Assembly: GCF_001039355.2 (NCBI RefSeq)
Contig: NW_019773681.1
Coordinates: 2,599-66,598 of the forward strand
Origin: Lingula anatina
Lineage: Eukaryota; Brachiopoda; Lingulata; Lingulida; Lingulidae
Length of the DNA stretch: 64,000 bases
Reading direction: 5' to 3'
Below, piece by piece: positions 46,661-59,080 of this stretch. Below the pieces are notes generated by a model. The model worked only from the letters and a program-made list of their open reading frames with translations, made no database searches and was not told where the DNA came from. Position 1 is the first letter of the stretch, and each line of letters begins with the position of its first letter. A program made the translations under genes and the position numbers.

Positions 46661-47140
46661 CTCTCTTGACACGTACACCTGGTCAGGTGAGGTGTTCAAT
46701 GTTCAAGGAGACGTTAGAGACAATGTAATCAGCAATATGACACTTAATATTTGTACAATACAGACATGGTTACATATTTTATCACTGTTATCTGACTGAA
46801 TTCAATTGTGTGCACTGATACAACTGTCCTAGTAGCAGTAATGTATAAAAAAGATTTAATACAGCAGGTGACATATAGATATATTACAGTGGCCCGCGTT
46901 GGGACATTAACCTTGATGTTGTATTGTGAATTTCGATACTTGAGATGATATAATTGAGATTATTGAAATTTAGCATATATCTTTAGTCTTACCGGTGGCA
47001 GTTATGATGTACACAGTCTAATTAATATATTGCTGGTTACATGTATGAATTATATGATGAACAATAGGAAGAGTACAGGGACTCGGGATGTCTCAACAAC
47101 CGCAATCAATGCAGCATCCCCTCCACCGCATTATACCTTA

Positions 47141-47787
47141 TACCCCCGGCACATAATAGGTGGAATGAGCAAGAATGCCGTTGGAAAGACAATTCTTTGC
47201 GCGTTACTGGATATTCGAAGAGCATTCTCAAGATTCCGAGTGCATTCCAAATATTTTTACCCATTCTTGACGCCGGCCCGAATGTTTGCTCGCGTTAAAA
47301 ACTTTCGAAGTGCATTCCAAGAGGAAAATTATGGAATGGCAATTGAATAGTATTCTAACTGCACTATGACTGCATTCTAAATATTCTCACGACATTCCGA
47401 CAGCATTTGAAACATTCTGATCACTTTCGAGGGAGAACCGAAATGGCAAGACACTTCAAATTCTGCTAGAATGAGCCAGGATGCAACTTGAATGCATCTC
47501 GATCCTATTTCAGCGGCATACGAGGAGTATTCTAAATATTCTGACAGCATTATTGATATTCCTAGTTTTCCGACTACATTCGAGCTGCATTTGAGAGCTA
47601 ATACAGCCAAAATGTGCACAAATCATCCAGGCGGATTCAAGCGCATTCTGAGTATTCCAACAGCATTCTTCCAAGAATTTATGTAAATTTGAAATTTCTT
47701 CCCGAATATAGTACGAATTTTTAAATTTAGTCATTCCGACTGGTTCTGCTTGATTCCTGCTAATTCCGAATAAGTGTGACGGGGGCT
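47141..47787. mobile_element. 647-base MITE with TTA target duplication
   Basis: Termini TACCCCCGGCACA and the complement of TGTGACGGGGGCT, flanked by TTA (47138-47140 and 47788-47790). The region upstream of TRIM 4 has the empty site ACACCTTAGTCTACAG at about 60047. The interior is a degenerate series of ATTCYRACWGCATTC-like words about 20-25 bases apart. A TTA duplication fits PIF/Harbinger-type elements, but no transposase is present. Confidence 0.8.
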
Positions 47788-47879
47788 TTAGTTTGCAGAT
47801 GATCGTTGTGCACAGTGTGACTTGTTCCTGACTGAGGTGGAAACGATACTCAAACAAAAGCAGCATTTTACTTAGCCCA

Positions 47880-49210
47880 GAGTGTGAATACCTAGGTGAC
47901 GATATATCATTTTTACGAAATCAGTTCTAGAACGTTAAGAGACATGTTAAGGTTAAACAGAGAGGACAGGGTGTCAACATTTTCAGTAATAGCAAAGGTG
48001 CACTTTATGAGCGGTTAGTCATAAGTTCTGTGGCTGTCTGGGCGATACGCAATTATGAAATTTCTATTCTTTCCAACCAATAACCTTATGTTTAAAACCA
48101 TATGTTGCGTTTGTTATTTTCCAAAAAATAAATGAATAAATAAAAATTAAAATAATAAATAAAAATGAATTAAATAAAAACATAACAAATGGAAACAAAC
48201 TGCAGTAAAATTCTAATTACGAGAAGCGGATAACGACCGAGACTTAATTGTCGGGTTTACAAAATGTTCGCGATCACATGGTTGGTGAAAGTGTCACACT
48301 CCGATGCAAAGGTCCTATATCAAGTATGCATATAACCAGGAAGAAATCGTTAACGGTTAAAATGACAAGAAGTGTTAAGAAGCACAACACGTGTTCACAT
48401 GAATTCCGATAACCATATCAACTTCTTTTTTTCTTTTAAGAGTAATGAATGGCAGTGCAGTTACACAAGTAAAATATTGCAGTAATACTGTCTTCATAAA
48501 TATCCATTACCTGTTTGTGTGTGTTCTACATCTACCCCACTTGTTATTTTATTCGTAACTACTAATTACTTAGTAACTAGTAAGTTAAATCTCCCTTTTA
48601 TACAACCAAGACTGATAGTGGACTTAACACTGTGCCACAACAAATGTGAAAGCCCAACGCACAAAATGCATTCTTAAATCCCTTTCTTAAAAATAAAAAC
48701 TTTAAGAAAAGTATTTCGCGATGCTTGATCATTTCAAAAATAGGGGTGCCTTCCCTAGCCCTTTAATTAAACCAATTTTCTTTATAAAATTAATCAAAAC
48801 TAACAATTCGGAAAATTTAAATCAGAATAGGAAACAACATGTATAACGCAGTAGGGTTTTGGAAGCAATTCGACTATCAACAGTACATCCACACTGTTTT
48901 CTATTTAGTAACTCGCCTCACTAACTCTGATCCTTTAAGTTCTGATTCTCCCCTTCTTCAAATACACGACAGGTGTTTCAAAAAGCTAGCGAGACCCGAG
49001 CTGCCCACCCGGAAATTGTCCGCTATGTCGGCGTCGGGAAAATGCGCCGGGGGAGTCGCTTGCGCCAGGACAGAAATCTGTGCCAGGACAGAAATTCCGC
49101 GCATCCAACAGGAACTGTAGTTCTCCAACCAGCTAACTAAAGACGGACTCGGACACAATACCCGCACTTTGAACCTGCTTCCGGTAGACTTAATTTACAC
49201 ACCGACAAGC
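47880..49210. other. no recognised gene
   Basis: Upstream spacer of the TRIM 2 unit, AT-rich, conserved in the TRIM 3 unit. Contains the CAGAAATCTGTGC repeats at about 49060-49100. Confidence 0.5.
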
Positions 49211-49223
49211 CTACAACACTTCC

Positions 49224-49531
49224 CATGGCCAGAAATGTGCAGCATATACGCGATACGCGAGGGCGCAACAGTAGGGCTTCACGTGACTCAACTAACCAAT
49301 CACAGCACAAGAATGGCATCGCACACAGACTCTGTGATAAGTGCTCAGCCCATTGTCAAGTAGTGTTAGTTCATGGTAACAAGCGTCTGATATGTGCAGA
49401 GAAGTTTATTATTATAATATATATTGTTCTTTTTGTTACATTATTAAATCTAACTCTGTATCCGAGTAAGTAACTATACTGTACCAAGTCAGGTACTGAT
49501 GATGTACAGAGGTCATATATTCCAGAATTAN
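49224..49531 (+). mobile_element. left end of the CATGGCCAGAAATG element, cut at a single N
   Basis: Matches the first about 300 bases of the element at 61069-62200 and stops at N 49531, where TRIM 3 coding sequence begins abruptly. The right end is missing. Confidence 0.7.
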
Positions 49532-50513
49532 TCTCGACGCTTTGCTCACAGACTAGTGCCATTTGCAGAACATCCATATCGTTCCCGTGGTTTATGAGCT
49601 TTCTCGAGAAGTCAACAACGTCGTCCAGTCGGTTTTGGTTGGCGGTTGCAGTTTCAATTAATTCATTTAAAGTATCTAATTTAGCATTCAATTTGGTGTC
49701 TATTTCTTTCAGAAGATTATCGGCACGTTGACTGGCCAGCTGAATTATTAGCTCTAACTGCTTCTTAACTTGAGACTTTGCTGTCTTTCTTCCTTCTTCT
49801 ACTGATGCTTTCTGGTCTTCAGCAGCGGTTTTGAACTGATCGAAGAGAAGACTTTTCTTCTCGATGGGCTTCACGTGAAATTTTAGTTTTTCCTTGCGTT
49901 TGTCAGCAGCAATGTTGATTCTTAGGCAATTGTGCCCCTGGTGTTCTAAAACCATACAACCAACGCAGATGAACTTTTTACACACTGGACAGAAGATTTC
50001 TACGGGGTCCTTGTTGTTGTGGTCACAAAGGGTGTTTTGTCGGGCACGCAGCTCTGTCACGTAATCGTCACTGTCAAACTGGTCGACAGGAAACAGTTTG
50101 TGGTCGCGATTTAACTTATGAAGCAGATGGTCTGAAGAACAAGCTTCACACATACTTTCCTTGCAGTCCAAACAACGTTTTGTTGCCGTGGGTGGATTGC
50201 GGACATTTTTCAGACAACACACTTCACATTTCTTAGCAGCCTTGGCTTTTTCTACTTGATTAAGTGTGTGTGATATGCTGACCAGAAGATGATTTGTTTG
50301 TAAACCACTAACACCGCCCCCGGGGAGGACACATTGACCCCTACAGATAGGACAAGGGAAGTCAGGCTGACCTTTGAAGTTTCTGTCCAAATGGTCTTGG
50401 AGGCAATGCTGACAAAACGTATGTGTACAGCCGAGGACCTTGGGGTCTTTGAACTTTCCAAGGCATATGCTGCACGTTAGGAAATCGTCCGCTAGGATCT
50501 TGGACAGAGACAT
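49532..50513 (-). CDS. TRIM-NHL type protein 3, 3' part missing
   Basis: From the ATG at 50511-50513 the frame encodes about 327 residues: complete RING (C14 to C57), both B-boxes and the coiled coil, up to ALVCEQSVE. It then runs into the N at 49531 and into transposon sequence, which adds about 50 unrelated residues. The NHL propeller is therefore absent from the assembled sequence. Residues 1-327 are almost the same as TRIM 2, with a few changes (for example GKFKDPK instead of EKYKVPK). Probably an assembly truncation of a full gene rather than a true short TRIM; the single N is the main reason. Confidence 0.8.
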
Positions 50514-51246
50514 GTCTTATAGCTCCAACACCTTAATGTAAAAAACGAAAGACATCGAATAATTGTTGAAGGTTTGGACATAAATCTATACCATTAAGCT
50601 TTATCTAAATACATGCAGTGCAAGAAATGTGACTAAATGTTTTAATGAAATAAGAAGTCCTTACATCTAAAAAAATGCGACTTCTTTATTACATGGGGAA
50701 GGCCCCGAGTGGTCGATTGTAAGAAATTAATGGAACTTAGATAAGAGTGGGAAATTTTGGTGTGTGGAATATCAATGCAGCACCTCTAGAATTTCATTTT
50801 ATGGAATTAATAAAAAGAGGGAGAGAGAGAGAGTGGCCATATTACTTTTCATCGCCCAGATAATGAGTGCTGTAAGGTGTATAAGCAAAACAGAATAAAG
50901 GACAAACATAAAGCTAAGTTAATAACATGAAAAATGGATAGAATGGCGGAAGTGAAATTTATGCTCTACAAAAACTCATTTAATTGAATATAATTTAAAA
51001 TTTAGAAAGTGAATTATGACATTAATAAAAGTCGAGAATGGGATAAAATTTCTGACAAACTAGAGGTGACCAAAATATTACAGGGTAGGTATATGACGAG
51101 TGAATGCTGCAATCCGAACTCTGAGCCAAAAGTCATTTTCAGTGCCCTATAAAGACACAAACTGCAGCAAACACCATCCAAGGTCATTCTCAGACACATA
51201 ACATTCCCAATATAATATATTACGATATATTAAGAATGAGATTTAC

Positions 51247-51320
51247 CTGTACTTTCACCAGTTATACATGTATTTCTCTTCGTGACAGGTACACGTCCCC
51301 AGTCGCCATTTAGTTGTGTT
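51247..51320 (-). other. probable 5' UTR exon of TRIM 3
   Basis: Same exon and donor as at 46585 (GAAAGTACAG, then GTAAAT). Confidence 0.5.
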
Positions 51321-51802
51321 GTCTCTCTTGACACGTACACCTGGTCAGGTGAGGTGTTCAATGTTCAAGGAGACGTAAGAGACAATGTAATCAGCAATAT
51401 GACACTTAATATTTGTACAATACAGACATGGTTACATATTTTATCACTGTTATCTGACTGAATTCAATTGTGTGCACTGATACAACTGTCCTAGTAGCAG
51501 TAATGTATAAAAAAGATTTAATACAGCAGGTGACATATAGATATATTACAGTGGCCCGCACTTGGACATTAACCTTTATGTTGTATTGTGAATTTCGATA
51601 CTTGAGATGATATAATTGAGATTATTGAAATTTAGCATATATCTTTTGTCTTACCGGTGGCAGTTATGATGTACACAGTCTAATTAATATATTGCTGGTT
51701 ACATGTATGAATTATATGATGAACAATAGGAAGAGTACAGGGACTCGGGATGTCTCAACAACCGCAATCAATGCAGCATCCCCTCCACCGCATTATACCT
51801 TA

Positions 51803-52448
51803 TACCCCCGTCACATAATAGGTGGAATGAGCATGAATGCCGTTGGAAAGACAATTATTTGTGCGTTACTGGATATTCGAAGAGCATTCTAAAGATTCCG
51901 AGTGCATTCCAAATATTTTTACCCATTCTTGACGCCGGCCGAATGTTTACTCGTGTTAAAAACTTTCGAAGTGCATTCCAAGATGAAAATTATGGAATGG
52001 CAATTGAATAGTATTCTAACTGCACTATGACTGCATTCTAAATATTCTCACAACATTCCGACAGCATTCGAAACATTCTGATCACTTTCGAGGGAGAACC
52101 GAAATGGCAAGACACCTCAAATTCTGCTAGAATGAGCCAGGATGCAACTTGAATGCATCTCGATCCTATTTCAGCGGCATACGAGGAGTATTCTAAATAT
52201 TCTGACAGCATTATTGATATTCCTAGTTTTCCGACTACATTCGAGCTGCATTTGAGAGCTAATACAGCCAAAATGTGCACAAATCATCCAGGCGGATTCA
52301 AGCGCATTCTGAGTATTCCAACAGCATTCTTACAAGAATTTATGTAAATTTGAAATTTCTTCCCGAATATAGTACGAATTTTAAAATTTAGTCATTCTGG
52401 CTGGTTCTGCTTGATTCCTGCTGATTCCGAATAAGTGTGACGGGGACT
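51803..52448. mobile_element. 646-base MITE with TTA target duplication, second copy
   Basis: Same insertion as 47141-47787, at the same relative place, so it predates the block duplication. TTA at 51800-51802 and 52449-52451. Confidence 0.8.
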
Positions 52449-52549
52449 TTAGTTTGCAGATGATCGTGGTGCATATAGTGTGACTTGTTCCTGACTGAGG
52501 TGGAAACGATACTCAAACAAAAGCAGCATTTTACTTAGCCCAGAGTGTG

Positions 52550-53303
52550 CAGGGCTGTAGCCTCCGGGGGGGGGGGGNNNNNNNNNNNNNNNNNNNNNNN
52601 NNNNNNNNNNNNNNNNNNNNNNNNNNNNNNNNNNNNNNNNNNNNNNNNNNNNNNNNNNNNNNNNNNNNNNNNNNNNNNNNNNNNNNNNNNNNNNNNNNNN
52701 NNNNNNNNNNNNNNNNNNNNNNNNNNNNNNNNNNNNNNNNNNNNNNNNNNNNNNNNNNNNNNNNNNNNNNNNNNNNNNNNNNNNNNNNNNNNNNNNNNNN
52801 NNNNNNNNNNNNNNNNNNNNNNNNNNNNNNNNNNNNNNNNNNNNNNNNNNNNNNNNNNNNNNNNNNNNNNNNNNNNNNNNNNNNCCCCCCCCTGGGATTT
52901 GAGGTGCAAAAAAAATCGCAAAGGTAAAAAAAAAATAATTGCAAAGTTGGTATCAATTCTGTGAGAAAATGCACTCATGGCCACTGGACAATCATTCAAC
53001 AATCTGTTTACAAAGGTGTACTGTTTTTAGCCAACTCAGTTCATGCCAAAAAGCTCACCCTCCCTTAGGGAGCTATCCCCCAGGCTGAACTTATGGCAAA
53101 ATGAACCCACAATTTCTGACTTCTGATTGAGCAATAAATAACAGTTTAAATGCACCAGAATGCAGTATTATAAATACAGTTTTTAAAAATTTTCTACACC
53201 GTGGGAGGGGGACACACCCTCCCACACCCTCCCCCCTCGGGGGCTTCGCCCCCTCGTGTCCGCTTACTGCCCCCCCTGGCATTTTGCTCAGGCTACGGCC
53301 CTG
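52550..53303. mobile_element. hAT-like non-autonomous element with N gap
   Basis: CAGGGCTGTAGCC at the left and GGCTACGGCCCTG at the right, flanked by GTGTG (52545-52549 and 53304-53308). The TRIM 2 block has the uninterrupted site CAGAGTGTGAATACC at about 47880. G/C homopolymers border the gap 52578-52884. Confidence 0.8.
52578..52884. other. assembly gap (N)
   Basis: 307 Ns between poly(G) and poly(C). ORFs across it are artefacts. Confidence 1.
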
Positions 53304-53545
53304 GTGTGAATACCTAGGTGACGATATATCATTTTTACGAAACCAGTTCTAGAACGTTAAGAGACAGGTTAAGGTTAAACAGAGAGGACAGGGTGTCAAC
53401 ATTTTCAGTAATAGCAAAGGTGCACTTTATGAGCGGTTAGTCGTAAGTTCTGTGGCTGTCTGGGCGATACGCGATAATGAAATTTCTATGATCCAACCGG
53501 TAACCTTATGTTTAAAACCATATGTTGCGTTAGTTATTTTCCAAT

Positions 53546-53600
53546 AAATAAATAAATTAATTAATTAATTAATTAATTAAAATTAAAATTAAAATAATAA
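53546..53600. repeat. (TTAA)n/(AAAT)n low-complexity run
   Basis: AATAAATAAATTAATTAATT-type sequence. Shorter in the partner block at about 48125. Confidence 0.8.
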
Positions 53601-54699
53601 ATAAAAATGAATTAAATAAAAACATAACAAATGGAAACAAACTGCAGTAAAATTCTACTTACGAGAAGCGGATAACGACCGAGACTTAATTGTCGGGTTT
53701 ACAAAATGTTCGCGATCACATGGTTGGTGAAAGTGTCACACTCCGATGCGAAGGTTCTATATCAAGTATGCATATAACCAGGAAGAAATCGTTAACGGTT
53801 AAAATGACAAGAAGTGTTAAGAAGCACAACACGTGTTCACATGAATTCCGATAACCATATCAACTTCTTTTTTTCTTTTAAGAGTAATGAATGGCAGTGC
53901 AGTTACACAAGTAAAATACTGCAGTAATACTGTCTTCATAAATATCCATTACCTGTTTGTGTGTGTTCTACATCTACCCCACTTGTTATTTTATTCGTAA
54001 CTACTAACTACTTAGTAACTAGCAAGTTAAATCTTCCTTTTATACAATCAAGACCGATAGTGAACTTAACACTGTGCCACGACAAATGTGATAGCCCAAC
54101 GCACAAAATGCACTCTTAAATCCTTTCTTAAAAACAAAAACTTTAAGAAAAGTATTTCGCGACGCTTGATCATTTCAAAAATAGGGGTGCCTTCCCTAGC
54201 TCTTTTATCAAAACAATTTTCTTTCTAAAATTAATCACAACTAACAATGCAGAAAAATTCAAATCAGAATTGGAAATTATAACGCAGCAGGGTTTTGAAA
54301 GCATTTTCACTATCGACAGTACATCCACACTATTTTCTATTTAGTAACTCGCCTCAGTAACTCTGATCCTTTAAGTTCTGATTCTCCCCTTCTTTTAAAT
54401 ACGCGACAGGTGTTTCAAAAAGCTAGCGATACCCGAGCTGCCCACCCGGAAATTGTCCGCTCTGTCGGCGTCTGGAAAATGCGCCGGGGAGGTCGCTTGC
54501 CCCAGGACAGAAATCTGTGCCATGACAGAAATTCTGCGCATCCAACAGGAACTGTAGTTCTCCAACCAGCTAACCAAAGACGGACTCGGACACAATACCC
54601 GCACTTTGAACCTGCTTCCGGTAGACTTAATTTACACACCGACAAGCCTACAACACTTCCTTAGAATGATTAAGGTAATTGTACAAGAAGAGCATATAT

Positions 54700-55816
54700 C
54701 ATAATTAATTTTATTTTCGTGTAAAGGCATTTGCCCAGATTACAAATGTAAATGGTTCATATAACGTAACTATTGCGCATGCGGAGAGCTCATGTACGTG
54801 CACTATCCGTTGCAAAAAAGATTCTCTTTTTCTAAAGGCATAATAAACATAATTAATCAGGTAAATCATCAAATCTCTGTCATTGGAAGACATGTCTAAA
54901 CCTTTGGATATTTGGTTGACAGGTGTACCTGTTTGGTATATATTTTGTTCTTAAGTCCCTGTACATCTCACATGTTAACAAAAAGTGATATTCGTTTTCT
55001 ATTTCATCCTTACATAGTGTGCATACCGTTGTCATGTCTACCTTTTTCAATCATAAGATTATGGTCCACACCTGAGCCTGGCGAAAGCAGCTAAGTGCGC
55101 TTTCAGGAGATTCAACAATAAATAATTTTCTTTTTGAAATACAGATTTAAATGTACAATACAAATTTAATTTAGACGAGTTCTGTAACTGGCCGTTCCAT
55201 TCTTGAATGTAGCAATCTTTCATTCTTGTCTAATTTCTAAAAAATATATCTCATTCTAAACACCCTGATTGTACCATACAAACCCAAAACCATATCTAAA
55301 AAGTATTTCTTTAATTTTAGTCGCCCATGTAATGCGACCAGCCTGATCTAATACCAACATAATCTTGTAGCACGCTTTTGGATATCTGCTTTCTTCCATT
55401 CTCAGTAATTTAAGCCAGAATTTGACACACCGACTGAAGTAAGTTATAAACAATGGGAACCTACCACAGTCTCCCAAGACCGCTATTGTTGAAGTTGTTG
55501 ATCCCACTCCAAGAATCCTTTTACAGAAAGCAAGTTGTACCTTTTCTATATTGTCATACACTTGGCTCCCCAAACTTCTGCACCGTAAAATAAAATTGGC
55601 GCGATCATTTTATCAAATATCATAAATGCAATATCAGACCTAACCCTCCCAGTGTTATATTCAAGTTTATCAATCATAATCATTGCCTTTCTTGCTTTCA
55701 GACTTAAACTAGTGGTGGCTTTTGTCCAAACGAGCCTTGGCGTTATAGTTAGACCCAGATATTTGTAGTGGGTTACAACTTCAACCGGTTGTCCACCAAA
55801 GTACCACATTTCATAT
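54700..55816 (-). mobile_element. 5'-truncated LINE fragment with 18-base target duplication
   Basis: TACAAGAAGAGCATATAT stands on both sides (54682-54699 and 55817-55834). The minus strand has the C-terminal part of a non-LTR reverse transcriptase polyprotein. Confidence 0.85.
55256..55809 (-). pseudogene. reverse-transcriptase C-terminal remnant of the LINE
   Basis: Two overlapping frames, 55546-55809 and 55256-55573, carry the typical order HYKYLGL...ILFYGAEVWG and then IEKVQLAFCKRILGVG, separated by a frameshift near 55560. This is the region after the polymerase palm domain in many animal LINEs. The catalytic part is missing, so it is dead. Confidence 0.8.
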
Positions 55817-56281
55817 TACAAGAAGAGCATATATACAGAAATTAAACAAATAATTAATTCTCCCCAGCAACCGTAAAATATACTTCGAGTTCTGATTGAA
55901 TATGAGTACCGCACATGACAAACCCCAAAAATAATATCAGTAAACAATGTGAACATTTTCATATTTCACAATACTTCAATTAAACTTTTATCTTGGAATC
56001 TCAGTTATCAAAATAATAAATGTATCCTCATCTTTATAAAACTAACAAACCAAATATTGATGTCATCTTTTACTTCAAAGGGACATTCACTGAGGCACTG
56101 TTCTGGATATATGCGACAGGAAATGTGCGAAAGCTGTCAAATTTATAAACCCCGTTGCTCTGTCATATATCTTCTCTCGCAAAAATAACAGGTTCGCATT
56201 TTTCAGTCATTATTTACGAACATGTAAAAATTCCATTTACAAACATGTTGTCGATGTCCATTGTTCGTTTGGTATCATCAG

Positions 56282-58179
56282 TCATAATTCGAAGATTCTG
56301 ATCTCGCCACTCAGTTCCCCAACTACCAGTTGTCCCAGACGATTTATTACGATATCGTTGGGAAAGCAAAGTCCATCTTCTTCTCTTAAAAGAAATTGCT
56401 TGAATTTCCCATCTGGTGACACCAGGTGTAGACGATTGTTGCAGAGGTCTGTTAGAATTATGTCTCCGTTATCCAAGCAGCATGTGCCACACGGGGTGTT
56501 CACCTGTCCGTCTCCATCACCCTGGGTACCATATCTGTAATTTACCTGGAGATTGGAATTGTATACACGGATGCCATCATCTCCTGTGATAATCACGTCG
56601 TCATTCACGTTACAGTGGATGTATTTCAAATATTCCTCCTCTGGGTCTGGTGTTGTCTGCAAGACCTTGCCATCTTTGTGGTGCACAGTCAGAGTATTAA
56701 GACCGGCTACAACATAATGACCCTTGCTGTTGATCGCTACTGCTTCTGGTAACTCACTGTGGAATGTTCTGACGTGGTCCCCTGTCTTGGTGAAGACAAT
56801 GATTTCATTTGACTCCCGACAATAAGTTACAATGTTACCGTCATCATCAATGACAATCCCACCAAGCACATCCTTTTCTGTTGCTCTTGGATTAGAAATT
56901 GTTCCCTGTAGGACAAAGTTGTTATCGTAGATGTGGATTCTATTCCGTGCCTTCTCCTCATCACACCAAATACCAATAAGGATGTCACCATTTTTATCAG
57001 TGGTCACATGACTGATCATCTCCTCAGGACAGTCGGCCAAGTCTACTTTGAATGATGTCACCAATCTTCCGCTCGTAGCTTGAACCAAGCGTCCAAGGCA
57101 ACTGTTGATATTGGCAACGCACTCCTCCATGTCGTTGGTGAGAAGCTGTAGCTGGGTCATGGCTGCGGGCAGGGTCGGGATGTCGATAGTCTGAACGCTA
57201 TCGATGCTTTGCTCACAGGCAGAGGCCATTTGCAGGACATCCATAGCGATCCCATGGTTAATGAGCTTTCTCGAGAAGGCTACAACGTCGTCCAGTCGGT
57301 TTTGGTTGGCGGTTGCAGTTGAAATAAAATTATTTAAAATATCTAATTTGGCATTCGACTTGGCGTCTATTTCTTCCAGAATATTATTGGCAAGTTGACG
57401 GGCCGTCGTAATAACTAGCTCTAACTGCTTCTCAACTTGAGTCTTTGCCTTTTTTCTTCCTTCTTCTACTGACGCTTTCTGGTCTTCAGCAGCGGTCTTG
57501 AACTGATCGTAGAGTAGACCTTTCTTCTGTGTAGATTTTACGCGAAATTCTAGTTTTTCCTTGCGTTTGTCAGCAGCAATGTTTATTCTTAGGCAATCGT
57601 GACCCTGATGTTCTAAAACCATGCAGCCGACGCAGACGAACTTTTTACAAACTGGACAGTAGATTTCTACGGGGTCCTTGTTGTTGTGGTCACAAAGGGT
57701 ATTTTGTCGGGCACGCATCTCTTTCACGTATTCGTCACTGTCAAACTGGTCGACAGGAAACAATTTGTGGTCACGACAGACCTTATGAAGCACATGTTGT
57801 GAAGAACAATCTCCACACATACTTTCCTCGCAGTCCAAACAGCGTTTTGTTGCGTGGGTGGATTGCGGACATTTTTCAAACAACATATCACGCATTTCTT
57901 GGTACCCTTGGCTTGCTCTACTTGACCAAGTGTGTGTGATATGCTGACCAGAAGGTGATTTGTTTGTAAACCACTAACACCGCCCCCAGGGAGGTCACAT
58001 TGACGCCTACAGATAGGACAAGGGAAGCCAGGCTGATCTTTAAAGTTTCTGTCCAAATGGTCTTGGAGGCAATGCTGGCAAAACGTATGTGTACAGCCGA
58101 GGACCTTGGGGTCTTTGAACTTTCCAAGGCACATAAGGCACGTTAGGAAATTTTCCGTTAGGATCTTGGACAGAGACAT
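56282..58179 (-). pseudogene. TRIM-NHL type protein 4, one-base deletion
   Basis: Full-length relative of TRIM 1, but with a C missing at about 57852 (TTGTTGCGTGGG where the others read TTGTTGCCGTGGG), which shifts the frame in B-box 1. The two open parts are 57724-58179 (ATG, RING, start of B-box 1) and 56282-57895 (rest of B-box 1, B-box 2, coiled coil, NHL-like propeller). The span is exactly one base short of the 1902 bases of TRIM 1 and 2. The RING keeps its cysteines (CLMC in place of CSIC). All remaining zinc ligands and propeller blades look intact, so the break is either very recent or a sequencing error. If real, initiation after the break would leave a RING-less protein. Confidence 0.85.
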
Positions 58180-58961
58180 GTCTTATAGCTCCAACACCTT
58201 AATGTAAAGAAATGAAACACATCGAATAATTGATGAAGTTTTGGTATTAGATGTCAATTTATACCATTAAGTTACATCTAAATACATGCAGTGTAAGATA
58301 TACGACTAATATAACATGCAATGTTTTAATAAAATAAGAAGTTTTTACATATGAAAGAAAAGGAGGATCCCGTAATGGGTGATTGTGACAATAAAAATCA
58401 GCTAAGAAAGGAATATCTTGGTGGTGTTGAATAACAACAAGGTACTTCAGGTATTTCATTTTATGGAATTAAGAGAGGGATAGAGAGGTTTGTCACATTA
58501 CTTTTTAATTACCCAGATGATAATGAGTGCAGTAATATTTATACACAAGAAAAAGATTAATATTACGTCCGGTCGATGGCAGGACACGCGAAACAGAATA
58601 TAGCACAAACACAAGGCGAAACTAAAAAAAATAAAAAAGGAAAGGAAGGCTGAAATGAAATTGAAAGTAAAAAAAATAGACATGTGATTGAATATTATTT
58701 AAAATGTATAAAGTGAATTTTTAAACAAATGAAAAACGAGAATCTATTTATTAATAGATCAGCCGTTGTCTCCTCGTCACGTTTGTCTCCTTAACTACAA
58801 CAATCTGTTGACAACTGACATCAGTGAAAAGATAGTGGCCGTAGTTTGAATTTGATAATAACTGATAAAAGTAAATTTGAAGGCATTTTAGACATCGGCA
58901 GTTTTCGTAAAGCTTCGGCAAGGGTGACAGGTATCGGATATTGTCAGTCACAACACATTTT

Positions 58962-59080
58962 ATCGTAAAGTTTGCTTGCCGAGTGGTAACGTCTGTGGGT
59001 ATAAAGCACAGCGGAGTGGGTGCGAATCCCACTCCTCATCGAATTTGTTTGAATATTATTATTATTATTGTTATTATTAT
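58962..59080 (+). repeat. tRNA-derived SINE-like fragment with (ATT)n tail
   Basis: An A-box-like TTGCCGAGTGG (58976-58986) and a B-box-like GGTGCGAATCCC (about 59019-59030) at tRNA-like spacing are followed by a (TTA)n tail. TTCGAATCTCACTCCGC at 24187 and a relative at 14945 look like fragments of the same family. It does not fold into a clean tRNA by eye. Confidence 0.4.

Larger units (their letters stand above)
45869..49223 (-). repeat. upstream block of TRIM 2, repeated at 50514-54662
   Basis: Near-identical over more than 3 kb to the block upstream of TRIM 3. The latter has in addition the 52550-53303 insertion. Confidence 0.85.
50514..54662 (-). repeat. upstream block of TRIM 3, partner of 45869-49223
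   Basis: Carries the same leader exon (from 51247), the same MITE (51803-52448) and the same spacer. It differs by the hAT-like insertion at 52550-53303 and by scattered substitutions. Confidence 0.85.

Noticed and set aside
47030-47350. 106-residue ORF, related to one at 51692
   Set aside because: Begins in the TRIM upstream spacer and runs into the TTA-flanked MITE; no domain.
49273-49300. CACGTGACTCAA plus CCAAT inside the CATGGCC element, similar to the defensin promoter
   Set aside because: The spacing and orientation differ, and the sibling copy at about 61127 lacks the E-box, so chance similarity is more likely than an exported promoter.
58971-59041. Possible tRNA gene
   Set aside because: A- and B-box-like words are present but no clean cloverleaf is seen by eye; a SINE fragment fits better because of the (ATT)n tail.
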